DNA of 64,000 nucleotides. Origin: Dongia rigui (GTDB lineage: Bacteria > Pseudomonadota > Alphaproteobacteria > Dongiales > Dongiaceae). The translations under genes and the position numbers were made by a program. This document shows positions 27,770 through 37,567 of the stretch, in pieces; positions within the stretch are counted from its first letter, which is position 1, and each line of letters starts with the position of its first letter. The stretch is taken from positions 620,001-684,000 of the forward strand of contig NZ_JAXCLX010000001.1 of the NCBI RefSeq assembly GCF_034044635.1. The letters are read 5' to 3'. The notes under the pieces were generated by a model, which saw nothing but the letters and a program-made list of their open reading frames with translations, was not told the origin of the DNA and ran no database searches.

Positions 27770-30700
27770 TGCGCCGCAAGTCGCCATCCGAAAAGATCAT
27801 CGACCTACCGGTGGTGCCGCGCCCACCGCGCCAGGATGATCGGCTGGACGAGGCTTATGTCGAGCTTTCCACCATGACCAATTACAGCTTCCTGGAAGCG
27901 GCATCCCACGCCGATGACCTGGCCTTCACCGCGGCAGCCCTCGGCATGACGCATCTGGGCATTGCCGACCGCAATTCCCTGGCCGGCATCGTACGCGCCC
28001 ATGTCGGCTGCCAGAAGGCCGGCATCCGCCTGGTGGTCGGTTGCCGCCTCAGCTTCCGCGACGCCCCCGACATTCTCGCCTACCCCGTCGACCGCCTGGC
28101 CTATGGGCGCCTGTGCGAGCTTCTCACCCTCGGCCGCCGCCGCGCCAAGAAAGGCGAATGCCATCTCGATTACGCCGATTTCGCCGCGGTGAAGGAAGGG
28201 TTCCTCGCCATCGTCGTGCCGGTTCAGACCCCTCACCCCAACCCCTCTCCCCAGAGGGGCGAGGGGCTTAACACGCATACGATGGCGGCTCCCTCGCCCC
28301 GCGACAGCGGGGAGAGGGCTGGGGTGAGGGGTGGAAATAACGCGCCCGGCCTCAAAGCTTTCCTCCACCTCTTCCACACCCATTTCGGCCGCGACGGCTA
28401 CCTCGCCCTCACGCATTATTATCGCGGCGACGACGCCAGGCGACTGCGGGACTTACAAGCACTTTCCGACGAGACGGGACTTCGCACCATTGCCATCAAT
28501 GAAGTGCGGCATCACCACCCGGATCACAAGATGCTGTTCGACGTGCTGACCTGCGTGCGCCATCACTGCACCATCGACAATGCCGGATTCCTGCTGGAGA
28601 AGAATGCCGAGCGGCATCTGAAACACGGCGCCGAAATGCGGCGCCTCTTTCGCGGCCTGGAGGACGCCGTCGCCCGCACAACAGAGATCGCCCAGCGCTG
28701 CACCTTCTCGCTCAACGAACTCAAATACGAATATCCGGACGAGGTCGTGACGCCGGAGAAGACGCCGCTGGAAAGCCTGCGCGAATTCGTCTGGAAAGGC
28801 GCCAAATGGCGTTACCCGGAAGGTCTCCCGAAAGGTCTTGCCGGCAAGATCGAGCACGAGCTCGACCTCATCGCGCGCTTCGATTACGCGCGCTATTTCC
28901 TGACCGTTCACGACATCGTCCGCTTCGCACGCAAGGAAGGCATCCTGCATCAGGGGCGCGGGTCGGCGGCGAATTCCGTGGTCTGTTTCTGCCTCGGCAT
29001 CACATCCATCGACCCGACCAAGGTCGATCTCCTCTTCGAGCGCTTCATCAGTGCTGCCCGCAAGGAACCACCCGATATCGATGTCGATTTCGAACATGAA
29101 CGGCGTGAAGAGGTCATCCAGCACATCTACAAGAAATATGGCCGCGACCGGGCAGGCCTTGCCGCCACCATCATCTGCTATCGCTCGCGTGCCGCCTTGC
29201 GCGATGTGGGGCGTGCCTTGGGCCTTTCCGACGATGTCATCAACCGCATGTCGAAGATCGTCTGGGGCTGGTCGGACAAGGCCTTGACCGAAGACCAGAT
29301 CCGCCAGGCAGGGCTCGACCCCACCGACCGGCGCCTGGGGCTGACGGTGATGCTGGCCGGCAAGCTCATCGGCACGCCGCGGCATCTCTCGCAGCATGTC
29401 GGTGGCTTCGTCATTTCCAAGGGGCCGCTCTCGCGCCTCGTCCCCATCGAGAATGCGGCGATGGAAAACCGCACCGTCATCCAATGGGACAAGGACGATC
29501 TCGACGCCGTGGGCCTCCTGAAGGTCGATATTCTGGCGCTCGGCATGCTGAGTTGCATCCGCCGCGCCTTCGACTTCATCCACCGGATCTATGGCAAGCG
29601 CTATAATCTCGCCACGATCCCGCAGGATGATCCGATGACCTACGAGATGCTGTGCCGGGCGGATTCGGTCGGCGTCTTCCAGGTCGAAAGCCGTGCGCAG
29701 ATGAGCATGCTGCCGCGCCTCAAGCCCCGCACCTTCTACGACCTCGTCATCGAAGTGGCGATCGTGCGGCCGGGGCCGATCCAGGGCGACATGGTGCATC
29801 CCTATCTCAGGCGCCGCAACGGTGAGGAGAAATCCGACCCGCCGAAGGAGGAACTCCGCGCCATCCTCAAGAAGACGGAAGGCGTGCCCCTGTTTCAGGA
29901 ACAGGTGATGAGGATGGCGATGGTCGCCGCCGATTTCACCGCCGACGAGGCCGACGAATTGCGCCGTGCCATGGCGACCTTCAAGAAGGTCGGCACGATC
30001 CGGAACTATCACGACAAATTCGTCGGCGGCATGTTGAAGAACGGCTACCAAGCCGATTTCGCCGAAAAATGCTTCAAGCAGATCGAGGGCTTTGCCAATT
30101 ACGGCTTCCCTGAGAGCCATGCCGCGAGCTTTGCCCTGCTGGTCTATGTTTCGGCCTGGCTCAAATGCCATTACCCCGCGGTCTTTGCGGCAGCCCTCCT
30201 CAACAGCCAGCCGATGGGCTTCTACGCACCCGCACAGATCGTGCGCGATGCGCGTGACCATGGCGTGCGCGTGACGGGTGCCGATGTCAATTTGAGCGGA
30301 TGGGATTGCGATCTTGAAGGTGGCGGACGGCCGACGGACTTTGCCAAAAACTTCGAAGATAATCGCCGTCGCGCCGCCCATGGCCCGATCCTGCGCTTAG
30401 GGCTGCGCCAAGCCGACGGCTTGAAGGTCGATGAGATGAAGCGCCTCGTCGCCTTGCGCGATGGCGGCTATCAGAGCATCGACGATCTGTGGCGCCGATC
30501 CGGCCTCAGCCCCAAATCCCTCGCCCGTCTTGCCGAGGCAGACGCCTTCCGTTCGATGGGCCTCGACCGGCGCCAGGCGCTTTGGGCCGTGAAGTCCTTG
30601 GGCGAAGAACCGTTGCCGCTCTTTGCCGATGTCGAAGCCTCGCCGATGCAGCGGGCCGATCTGCCGGAGATGCCTTTGTCGCAGCAGGTGGTCGAGGATT

Positions 30701-31209
30701 ACCAGACGCTGCGCCTCTCCCTGAAGCGCCACCCCCTCACCTTCCTGCGCGAGACGCTGGCGCGACGCGGCATCATCCTCAACCGGAAACTCAGTCACCT
30801 CAAAAACGGCGACCGGGTCTTTGTCGGCGGCCTCGTCCTGGTGCGCCAGCGCCCGGGAACCGCCAGCGGCGTCATCTTCGTGACGCTTGAGGATGAAACC
30901 GGCATCGCCAATCTGGTGGTCTGGCCCAAGGTCTTTGCCAGCCACCGCGCCATCGTCATGGGGGCCAAGCTGATGGCCTGCCAGGGGCGTGTGCAGATCG
31001 AAGGCAAACCGCCGCATCAGGTCGTCCATGTCGTTGCCGAAAAGCTCGTCGATATGAGCGACCTGCTGATCACGTTGCACGAGGACCGAAGTCGCTTCCT
31101 CGACCCACCCGTGGCCCGCGCCGATGAAGTCGCCCATGGCGGCGGCGGCCCCGATCCGCGAGAAAGACGGAGACCCGCTCTCCTTACCCGCAGCAGGGAC
31201 TTTCATTGA
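27769..31209 (+). CDS. dnaE2: Error-prone DNA polymerase DnaE2 with an in-frame repeat insertion
   Basis: A 1146-residue C-family polymerase for damage-induced translesion synthesis. It has the PHP domain (YVELSTMTNYSFLEAASH), palm (catalytic acids in PDIDVDFEHERR; HQGRGSAANSVVCF), fingers, the tandem helix-hairpin-helix region, an OB fold (GLVLVRQRPGTASGVIFVTLEDETG) and the family C-terminus SRDFH. Residues 154-188 (TPHPNPSPQRGEG to AGVRG) are a translated intergenic palindromic repeat inserted in a variable PHP loop without breaking the frame. Third gene of the SOS operon; its stop is 82 bp from msrA. Confidence 0.96.
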   Translation: MRRKSPSEKIIDLPVVPRPPRQDDRLDEAYVELSTMTNYSFLEAASHADDLAFTAAALGMTHLGIADRNSLAGIVRAHVGCQKAGIRLVVGCRLSFRDAPDILAYPVDRLAYGRLCELLTLGRRRAKKGECHLDYADFAAVKEGFLAIVVPVQTPHPNPSPQRGEGLNTHTMAAPSPRDSGERAGVRGGNNAPGLKAFLHLFHTHFGRDGYLALTHYYRGDDARRLRDLQALSDETGLRTIAINEVRHHHPDHKMLFDVLTCVRHHCTIDNAGFLLEKNAERHLKHGAEMRRLFRGLEDAVARTTEIAQRCTFSLNELKYEYPDEVVTPEKTPLESLREFVWKGAKWRYPEGLPKGLAGKIEHELDLIARFDYARYFLTVHDIVRFARKEGILHQGRGSAANSVVCFCLGITSIDPTKVDLLFERFISAARKEPPDIDVDFEHERREEVIQHIYKKYGRDRAGLAATIICYRSRAALRDVGRALGLSDDVINRMSKIVWGWSDKALTEDQIRQAGLDPTDRRLGLTVMLAGKLIGTPRHLSQHVGGFVISKGPLSRLVPIENAAMENRTVIQWDKDDLDAVGLLKVDILALGMLSCIRRAFDFIHRIYGKRYNLATIPQDDPMTYEMLCRADSVGVFQVESRAQMSMLPRLKPRTFYDLVIEVAIVRPGPIQGDMVHPYLRRRNGEEKSDPPKEELRAILKKTEGVPLFQEQVMRMAMVAADFTADEADELRRAMATFKKVGTIRNYHDKFVGGMLKNGYQADFAEKCFKQIEGFANYGFPESHAASFALLVYVSAWLKCHYPAVFAAALLNSQPMGFYAPAQIVRDARDHGVRVTGADVNLSGWDCDLEGGGRPTDFAKNFEDNRRRAAHGPILRLGLRQADGLKVDEMKRLVALRDGGYQSIDDLWRRSGLSPKSLARLAEADAFRSMGLDRRQALWAVKSLGEEPLPLFADVEASPMQRADLPEMPLSQQVVEDYQTLRLSLKRHPLTFLRETLARRGIILNRKLSHLKNGDRVFVGGLVLVRQRPGTASGVIFVTLEDETGIANLVVWPKVFASHRAIVMGAKLMACQGRVQIEGKPPHQVVHVVAEKLVDMSDLLITLHEDRSRFLDPPVARADEVAHGGGGPDPRERRRPALLTRSRDFH
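28228..28332 (+). repeat. 105-bp palindromic repeat (MITE-like) inside dnaE2
   Basis: Terminal inverted repeats of 24-25 bp begin ACCCCTCACCCCA and end TGGGGTGAGGGGT, with one mismatch and one indel; each arm also holds a smaller GC hairpin (CCCCAGAGGGG-type and GCCCCGCGACAGCGGGG-type). The length is exactly 35 codons, so dnaE2 stays open. The sequence type is a common intergenic repeat of GC-rich proteobacteria. No second full copy occurs in this window. Confidence 0.88.
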
Positions 31210-31291
31210 GCGCATAACATACCAGGTAACACCCTTGGCAGCCGATCCGTAAAAGCCCATATAGGACCCACGCCAGAAACGGAGACCGCTG

Positions 31292-31951
31292 ATGTTCTCT
31301 TTTGCCCGCAAGCCCTTGGCCCTGCCCGATGCCGACACCGCCTTGCCCGGCCGCGCCGAGGCGATGCCGCTTCATGCGCCCCATGTCATCACCGGCAAGA
31401 AGCTGACCGGCCCCTATCCGGAAGGCCTTGCCGTCGCCGATTTCGGCCTGGGCTGTTTCTGGGGTGCCGAGCGAAAGTTCTGGCAACTGCCCGGCGTCTA
31501 TGTGACGGCCGTGGGCTATCAGGGCGGCTTCACGCCCAATGCCACCTATGAGGAAACCTGCAGTGGCCTTACCGGCCATACCGAGGCCGTGCGCGTGGTC
31601 TATGACCCCGCGAAGATCAGCTATGCGCAACTTCTGAAGACGTTCTGGGAAAGCCATAACCCGACGCAAGGCATGCGCCAGGGGAACGATGTCGGCACGC
31701 AATACCGTTCGGCCATCTACACCCATTCAACGGCGCAGCAGGACGAAGCCATCGCCAGCCGCGACGCCTATCAGGCCGCCCTGCTGAAGGCCGGCGCCCG
31801 TGATCCCATCACCACCGAGATCGCGGCGGCCCCGCCCTTCTATTTTGCCGAAGACTACCACCAGCAATACCTTGCCAAGAATCCCGGCGGCTATTGCGGC
31901 CTTGGCGGCACGGGCGTCGTCTGCCCGATCGGCACGGGTGTCGACGCCTGA
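31292..31951 (+). CDS. msrA: Peptide-methionine (S)-S-oxide reductase
   Basis: A 219-residue MsrA that repairs oxidised methionine using thioredoxin. Catalytic Cys55 is in GLGCFWGAE, with the substrate motif [26 protein letters not shown] and [11 protein letters not shown]; resolving Cys residues are in [14 protein letters not shown]. An N-terminal extension of about 45 residues ([18 protein letters not shown]) is typical of the long MsrA class. GGAG precedes the ATG by seven bases. No msrB is adjacent. The gene ends at the palindromic repeat that separates it from otsA. Confidence 0.95.
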   Translation: MFSFARKPLALPDADTALPGRAEAMPLHAPHVITGKKLTGPYPEGLAVADFGLGCFWGAERKFWQLPGVYVTAVGYQGGFTPNATYEETCSGLTGHTEAVRVVYDPAKISYAQLLKTFWESHNPTQGMRQGNDVGTQYRSAIYTHSTAQQDEAIASRDAYQAALLKAGARDPITTEIAAAPPFYFAEDYHQQYLAKNPGGYCGLGGTGVVCPIGTGVDA

Positions 31952-31983
31952 TCTTCTCGGGCATCACCCGCGGCCTTCTAAAT

Positions 31984-32061
31984 CGTCATCCCCGGGCTTG
32001 ACCCGGGGATCCAGTCTGTCGATCCCAACGCTGGATGCCCGGATCAAGTCTGGGCATGACG
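31984..32061. repeat. Paired palindromic REP-like element between msrA and otsA
   Basis: Two 31-bp arms (31984-32014 and 32031-32061) are inverted copies matching at about 25 positions: left CGTCAT...ATCCAG, right CTGGAT...ATGACG, around a 16-bp centre. Each arm contains its own dyad (CCCCGGG against CCCGGGG). This is the widespread alphaproteobacterial CGTCATSCCCGG-type element and, lying between convergent stops, probably also ends transcription. Confidence 0.85.
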
Positions 32062-32075
32062 GCCTGATACTCGGC

Positions 32076-33440
32076 TCACGCCGCCAGTGCCGCGAGGAAA
32101 TTGCGGCAATAGCTTTCCGCCGTGATGGTGAAGACGCGTGCGCGCAACCGGTCCATACGGTCGCGCCGCTCCTCTAGCGGCATGGTCAGTGCCTGGTGCA
32201 TGGCATCGGTGATCTCGCCCGGATCGTAAGGGTTCACGATCAGCGCTTCACTGAGATCCTCCGCAGCACCAGCAAAACGTGAAAGGATCAGCACGCCGGG
32301 GTCATTCAGATCCTGTGCCGCGATGAATTCCTTGGCGACCAGATTCATGCCGTCCCGCAAGGGTGTGACCAACGCCACCTTGGCCGCGCGGTAGAATCCC
32401 GCCAATGTGGCCCGGCTCATCGGCCGCGTCATATAGCGCAGCGGCACCCAGTCGAATTCGGCATAGCGACCGTTGATATTCCCGGCCTTGCGGTCAAGCT
32501 CGCGCCGCAGGGCCTGGTATTCCGACACATCCTCGCGGCTCTTTGCCGCCACCTGCAGATAGCTGACCTTCTGCCGGTGCTCGGGGTGATCGTGCAGCAG
32601 CTTGCCAAATGCCGCGAACCGATTGGGCAATCCCTTCGAGTAATCGAGCCGGTCGACCCCGATGACCAGATCCCGTCCCACGAGACTGGAGAGCAGGCGC
32701 TTCGTCTCGGTCGAGCGTTCGGCCTTTGTCGCCATCGCCGCGAAACCCCGCGCATCGATACCGATCGGATTGGCAATGGCGCGGCTGGTGCCGTCCGCTG
32801 TCACGAAGGCACCGTCGGCACCCGGTTCCGTGCCCAGCACCTGCTTCACCGCATCGAGGAAATCGCGCCGATGCTCCTCGGTCTGCAAGCCCACCACGTC
32901 ATAAGCCAGAAAAGCGCGCAGCAGCTTTTCCCCTTGCGGCAGGGCGCTGAAGAGCGAGGCCGGCACGAACGGGATATGCAGGAAGAAACCTAAGCGATTG
33001 CGGACACCCAGGCGCCGCAACTCAGCACCCAGCGGAATGAGGTGATAGTCATGGATCCAGACGATGTCGTCGGGCTCCAGTTCCAAGGCAAGTGCCGCGG
33101 CGAAGGTCCGGTTGACGGAAAAATAGCCGTCGAGATCCTCGCGCTTGAAATCGATCAACCCGAGGCGGAAATGCAGCAGCGGCCACAGCGTCGAATTGGC
33201 ATAGCCGACATAAAAGCGATCATAATCCTCCTGGTTGAGGTCGATCGTCGCATAGGTGATCTTGTCGGCCTCGATCTTGCGCACCGGATTGCGGGCACTG
33301 GCCGAGATTTGCCCGCTCCAGCCGAACCACAAACCGCCATCCTTCAAGGCATCGGCAATACCCACGGCAAGGCCGCCGGCGCGGGCGCCCCGTTCCGTCG
33401 GCACCGGTACACGGTTGGAAACGATTACGACGCGCGCCAT
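32076..33440 (-). CDS. otsA: Trehalose-6-phosphate synthase
   Basis: A 454-residue GT20 glycosyltransferase joining UDP-glucose and glucose-6-phosphate. Seen are the N-terminal [65 protein letters not shown] (with the Arg and Lys for phosphate), and [15 protein letters not shown] near the end. Start ATG 33440 begins the conserved [11 protein letters not shown] and overlaps the upstream GH15 gene by 16 bases. Last gene of the minus-strand otsB-GH15-otsA operon for the compatible solute trehalose. Confidence 0.96.
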   Translation of the reverse strand: MARVVIVSNRVPVPTERGARAGGLAVGIADALKDGGLWFGWSGQISASARNPVRKIEADKITYATIDLNQEDYDRFYVGYANSTLWPLLHFRLGLIDFKREDLDGYFSVNRTFAAALALELEPDDIVWIHDYHLIPLGAELRRLGVRNRLGFFLHIPFVPASLFSALPQGEKLLRAFLAYDVVGLQTEEHRRDFLDAVKQVLGTEPGADGAFVTADGTSRAIANPIGIDARGFAAMATKAERSTETKRLLSSLVGRDLVIGVDRLDYSKGLPNRFAAFGKLLHDHPEHRQKVSYLQVAAKSREDVSEYQALRRELDRKAGNINGRYAEFDWVPLRYMTRPMSRATLAGFYRAAKVALVTPLRDGMNLVAKEFIAAQDLNDPGVLILSRFAGAAEDLSEALIVNPYDPGEITDAMHQALTMPLEERRDRMDRLRARVFTITAESYCRNFLAALAA

Positions 33441-35218
33441 AGGCCCTCCTCCCAGGAACGGCTGAGGCGCATCGCGGAGAGGATCATGCCGACCATGGAG
33501 AAGGTCTGCGGGAAGTTTCCCCACAACACGCCGTTGCTGCCGTCGAGATCTTCCGACAACAAGCCAAGATGATTGCGGTGCGACAGGATGCGATCGAACA
33601 TCGCCTTGGCCTGCTCGCGCCGCCCGGTCGCCACAAGCGCGTCGATGAACCACCAGCTGCACACCAGAAACGCCGTCTCCGGTTTCCCGAAATCATCGGG
33701 CTCGTTGTAGCGCAGCAGAAAGCCTTCGTGCATCAGGCGCTCCTCCACGACCTGCATGGTGCGCAGGAAGCGCGGATCGTCATATCGAAGCAGCCCGATC
33801 TCCGGCAAAGTGAGGACCGCCGCATCACAGATGTCACTGTCAAAGGCGCCGGCAAGCCATCCGTCGGTGGCTGCCGTTGCCCGCATCAGGATCGTCTCCT
33901 TGAGATCCGCGGCAAGGTGCAGCCAGCGATCGCGATCCTCCATCTCGCCCACCCGGCCGGCGATCAGCCCCAGCCGATGCAGCGCGGCCCAGCACATGGC
34001 AGCCGAATGTGTGTGAATGCCAGTGCGTTCGCGATACTCCCAAAGGCCCGCATCCGGCGCCAGGGCGGAAGCCGCGGCCAGATCGCCGATCGGCCGCAAC
34101 TGCCGATAGAGGTCGAGATCGCCGATATTGGGCAGGCGCTCGTCATAGAACATCTGCGCGGCGGTGAGAATGATCGAGCCATAACCGTCATGCTGGCGCT
34201 GGATGACGGCGGCATTCCCGACACGCACCGGCCCCATGCCACGATAGCCGGCCAGTGCCGGCGCCACATGTTCCGAGACATCCTTGCCCGGCACGATCGG
34301 ATAGAGCGGCACTTCCGGTGAAATGCCGGCACTCAGCACAGCGTTGAGGATGAAGCGAACATGTATCTCCATGGTCCGCGTCGCACCCAGTCGGTTGAGC
34401 GCCGTCACGGTGAAATAGGAATCCCGCAGCCAGCAATAGCGATAATCCCAGTTGCGCCCGGAATGCGCCGCTTCCGGGACCGAGGTCGTCAGCGCCGCAA
34501 CGATGGCGCCGGTGTCCTCGAAGGTACACAGCTTCAAGGTGATGGCAGCCCGGATCACCGCCTCCTGATAGTCGAACGGCACGGCCAGGTCGCGCACCCA
34601 GTCGCGCCAATAGGTCGTCGTCTGATCCAGAAAATCGCTGACCAGCGCCTGCGGCGCCTCCGGGATCGTCTCGTCGCTGCCGATGATGAGATTGATCGGC
34701 CGGTCGAGCAGGAATTCCACTTCATTGGCCAGATAGCTCACCGGCATGTCGGTGGTGACGCGTAGCGCGTTGTCACCGGCAACGAAGCGCACATGGTTGC
34801 TGCCGATCAGCGCTTTCGGCGTGGTGGCTCCATAATCGAAGGTTGGCCGTACTCTCAGCTTTATTCGACAGCGCCCGGTCAGCGGCTCAATGCGCCGCAC
34901 CAGCATCGGTGGGCAAAAAATGCGGCCAAAGCGCACGAAGCGTGGCGCAAAATCGATGACTCGTACCGACCCGCCATGACTGTCGGTGAAGCGCGTCTCC
35001 AGGATCGCCGTGTTGCGCTGATAGACCTGCGCGGATGCGACACCGTCGACGACGACGATGTCGGCAAAGCCGGCCACCGGCGCCTCGCCATTCACCAACG
35101 CATTGAACAGCGGATCGCCGTCGAAACGCGGGTAGCAGAACCACTGATGCCGACCCGCGCGGTCAACGAGGCTCGCCACCGTGCCATTGCCGATGACACC
35201 AAGATCGAGATGCGGCAT
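33425..35218 (-). CDS. Glycoside hydrolase family 15 protein (glucoamylase/trehalase-like)
   Basis: A 597-residue GH15 enzyme: N-terminal beta-sandwich (DLGVIGNGTVASLVDRAGRH), linker, then the (alpha/alpha)6 barrel with RNWDYRYCWLRDSYFTVTAL and the second catalytic region GLLSEDLDGSNGVLWGNFPQTF. No signal peptide, so it is cytoplasmic. Family members hydrolyse alpha-glucosides; in the operon with otsA and otsB a trehalase activity balancing synthesis is plausible, but glucoamylase-like action on other glucans cannot be excluded. The otsB stop directly abuts its ATG. Confidence 0.92.
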   Translation of the reverse strand: MPHLDLGVIGNGTVASLVDRAGRHQWFCYPRFDGDPLFNALVNGEAPVAGFADIVVVDGVASAQVYQRNTAILETRFTDSHGGSVRVIDFAPRFVRFGRIFCPPMLVRRIEPLTGRCRIKLRVRPTFDYGATTPKALIGSNHVRFVAGDNALRVTTDMPVSYLANEVEFLLDRPINLIIGSDETIPEAPQALVSDFLDQTTTYWRDWVRDLAVPFDYQEAVIRAAITLKLCTFEDTGAIVAALTTSVPEAAHSGRNWDYRYCWLRDSYFTVTALNRLGATRTMEIHVRFILNAVLSAGISPEVPLYPIVPGKDVSEHVAPALAGYRGMGPVRVGNAAVIQRQHDGYGSIILTAAQMFYDERLPNIGDLDLYRQLRPIGDLAAASALAPDAGLWEYRERTGIHTHSAAMCWAALHRLGLIAGRVGEMEDRDRWLHLAADLKETILMRATAATDGWLAGAFDSDICDAAVLTLPEIGLLRYDDPRFLRTMQVVEERLMHEGFLLRYNEPDDFGKPETAFLVCSWWFIDALVATGRREQAKAMFDRILSHRNHLGLLSEDLDGSNGVLWGNFPQTFSMVGMILSAMRLSRSWEEGLWRAS

Positions 35219-35992
35219 TCAGGACCTCGCCGTCTGTTGGGCAAGAGGCGCGTCGATGGCAGCGAGATCCGAAAGCCAGGCGCGCACCCGCGCCGGTTCA
35301 CCGGCAAAGGCATCCGCCACACGCAGGCCGATGCCGCCCATCTGCTCAGCTGCTGCGATCGCGTCTTCATCGGTAACGTCGTCACCAATGAACAGCGGCA
35401 AGCGCCCGCGAAACGTCTGGTTGTCCATCAAGCGCCGCAAGGCAGCACCCTTGTTGATCGACCGGTGGCGCAACTCGCGTGCCATCAAGGCCGGCAGAAT
35501 GTCAAAATGAGGATCGCTCTCGACGAATTGTTCCAGCAAGGCCGTCACCGGCACGCTGAAAGCGGGATTGGCACGGTAATGCAAGGCAAGGCCATGCGAC
35601 TTCTCCTCCACCAGCACACCCGGCCAGGCTTCCGCCGCGCGGTGGATCATCTGCCGCCAATGGCTCGGCACCATGGTGCTTGCATCCGCTTCGAGGACGT
35701 CACCTTGTGGCAGCCGCAGCACGGCACCGTGTTCGCCGGCGGCGCTGATCAGCAGCGGATGCAGCAGGCGATCGATCGTGCGCAGCGACCGGCCGGAAAG
35801 AATCGCCAAGGCACCCCCCAGCTGGTTGCGCAAGGTGGCCAGTACCTCGACCAGATGCTTTGGAACCAGAACCGATTCCGGTGATGCGGCGATATCGAGC
35901 AGCGTTCCGTCGAGATCAAGAAACAGCGCCCAGGCGCCTTTTTCCAGTATGTCGGGGCGCGGTGGCGCTATGTGGCTTCTCTGCAACATCAT
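35219..35992 (-). CDS. otsB: Trehalose-6-phosphate phosphatase
   Basis: A 257-residue HAD phosphatase producing free trehalose. The nucleophile Asp26 is in FLDLDGTLLD, motif II ILSGRS and motif III/IV in NKGAALRRLM and FIGDDVTDEDAI are intact. Two adjacent ATG codons (35992, 35989) are equivalent starts. First gene of the otsB-GH15-otsA operon. The 185 bp upstream to the divergent gene at 36178 contain no recognisable site. Confidence 0.95.
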   Translation of the reverse strand: MMLQRSHIAPPRPDILEKGAWALFLDLDGTLLDIAASPESVLVPKHLVEVLATLRNQLGGALAILSGRSLRTIDRLLHPLLISAAGEHGAVLRLPQGDVLEADASTMVPSHWRQMIHRAAEAWPGVLVEEKSHGLALHYRANPAFSVPVTALLEQFVESDPHFDILPALMARELRHRSINKGAALRRLMDNQTFRGRLPLFIGDDVTDEDAIAAAEQMGGIGLRVADAFAGEPARVRAWLSDLAAIDAPLAQQTARS

Positions 35993-36177
35993 TGATGATC
36001 TCTGCCCATGGTGGGGGCCATGGATTCCTGCCTCTTGGTCGTTAGGGATGATTTCTCCGTTTCATCAACGCCGTGGGCATGGGATGGTTCCGCGCCTGCG
36101 AAGAGGTGCTTGGGTTTGCCACCTCATTGCGCTAGTGTTGCCAAGAACGCGTTCAGCATCCCAACCCAGACGGATTG

Positions 36178-36681
36178 ATGTCCAGATCGCCGCGTGTTGA
36201 CGGCCAAGTCGTTGCCCGAGAAGCTGCTCCTGCGCAGGTCGTGCCGGCGCATTCCTATCACAATGACATTCTCGCCTTTCATGCCTTCTGGCAGAGAAAA
36301 TGCCGCGGCCGCGTCATGCCGGCACGACAGGATTTTGATCCGGGCGAGATGGTCACCTTCCTGCCCGGCATCGTACTCATCGATGTCGTCGCCGATGCCC
36401 GCCGCTTCGTTTACCGGTTGCTCGGCACCCGCGAGGTGGCGATGCGCAATGCCGATCCGACCGGCAAGGGCGTTGCCGAAGGCTTTTACGCCGCCTCTGC
36501 CGAAGCGGCCCTGGCGTCTTACGAAGACGTCCTGACGCGCCGCGCCCCGCGCTTCGAGCAGCGTCGATTCCTCACCCCGGACAATCGCATCGGCCACGAG
36601 CAGACGGTGATCCTGCCGCTATCCGACGATGGCCAGACGATCAACAAGATCATCGCCTACACCCATCATCACCTGATCTAG
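36178..36681 (+). CDS. PAS_5-family protein
   Basis: A 167-residue lone PAS-like protein related to the gene at 20753: FWQRKCRGRVMPARQDFDPGEMVTFLPG, VYRLLGTREVAMRNADPTGKG and a C-terminal TVILPLSDDGQTINKIIAYTHH. ATG 36178 is preferred over an adjacent TTG. No partner gene is linked. The stop codon shares the sequence CTAG with the stop of the convergent gloB. Confidence 0.78.
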   Translation: MSRSPRVDGQVVAREAAPAQVVPAHSYHNDILAFHAFWQRKCRGRVMPARQDFDPGEMVTFLPGIVLIDVVADARRFVYRLLGTREVAMRNADPTGKGVAEGFYAASAEAALASYEDVLTRRAPRFEQRRFLTPDNRIGHEQTVILPLSDDGQTINKIIAYTHHHLI

Positions 36682-37466
36682 AAGTGGTCCTTCGCGGCGC
36701 GGATTGCGCCCAGCACGTCGGCATCGGCACTGCCCTGCCCACCGAAGCGGCGCTGCAAATCAGGCTGGTCGGCGCGCAGGAACGGGTTGCAGGCCTTCTC
36801 GACACCCAGCGTCGAGGGAATGGTGAAACGGCCGGCCGCACGGTCGCTGGCAACCTTCTCCGCCTGCGCTCTCAAGGCAGCGTTCTCCGGCTCCGCCGCC
36901 AGGGCAAAGCGCGCGTTGGACTGCGTGTATTCATGGGCGCAATAGACCCGCGTCTCGTCCGGTAAGGCGCGCAGCTTCAGCAGGGACGACCACATCTGCG
37001 CCGGGGTACCTTCAAAGAGGCGGCCGCAGCCCAGCGAGAACAGCGTGTCGCCGCAAAACAGCGCATGATCGGCAGCAAACCAATAGGCGATGTGACCCCG
37101 CGTGTGACCCGGGACGAAGAACACGCGCGCATGTCGGCCACCGAAATCGACACCGCTGGCCTCATCGACCGCCACATCGATGCCGGGAATGCGGTCGCGG
37201 TCATAAGCGGGGCCGATCACCTTGCAGCCGGTCTTGGCCTTGAGGTCCAGATTGCCGCCGACATGGTCGCCATGGTGATGCGTGTTGAGAATATGGCTGA
37301 GCTGCCAGCCACGCGCCGCGCAGGCCGCCAAGGTTGGTGCCGCCTCGGCCGGATCCACCACGGCCGTCTCGCCACTGGCCGGATCATGGATCAGAAAGCC
37401 GTAATTGTCGGACAGCATCGGAAAAACGACGATATCCAGCGCCGCTGCGGTGGCATCCTGTGGCAT
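36678..37466 (-). CDS. gloB: Hydroxyacylglutathione hydrolase (glyoxalase II)
   Basis: A 262-residue metallo-beta-lactamase-fold enzyme that hydrolyses S-lactoylglutathione in methylglyoxal detoxification. Metal ligands are in NTHHHGDHVGG (residues 61-71), PGHTRGHIAYWF and the FCGDTLFSLGCGR motif; the C-terminal glutathione-binding domain with YCAHEYTQSN is present. ATG 37466 has GGAG eight bases upstream; a TTG at 37493 is the only earlier start. It diverges from the methyltransferase gene, an arrangement common in alphaproteobacteria. Confidence 0.94.
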   Translation of the reverse strand: MPQDATAAALDIVVFPMLSDNYGFLIHDPASGETAVVDPAEAAPTLAACAARGWQLSHILNTHHHGDHVGGNLDLKAKTGCKVIGPAYDRDRIPGIDVAVDEASGVDFGGRHARVFFVPGHTRGHIAYWFAADHALFCGDTLFSLGCGRLFEGTPAQMWSSLLKLRALPDETRVYCAHEYTQSNARFALAAEPENAALRAQAEKVASDRAAGRFTIPSTLGVEKACNPFLRADQPDLQRRFGGQGSADADVLGAIRAAKDHF

Positions 37467-37567
37467 GGCGGGCTCCAAATCGAACTGGCTCAATCACTTA
37501 CTTTGAGGCTGACGATAACAGCGGATATGCCATAATCAAGGCATCGTTCAGCAAAGATGGGCAGCCC

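Noticed and set aside
28453-30381. A 642-codon open frame antisense to dnaE2
   Set aside because: It mirrors the codon pattern of dnaE2, a certain gene, and its translation is low-complexity without any family motif; long antisense frames are expected at this GC content.
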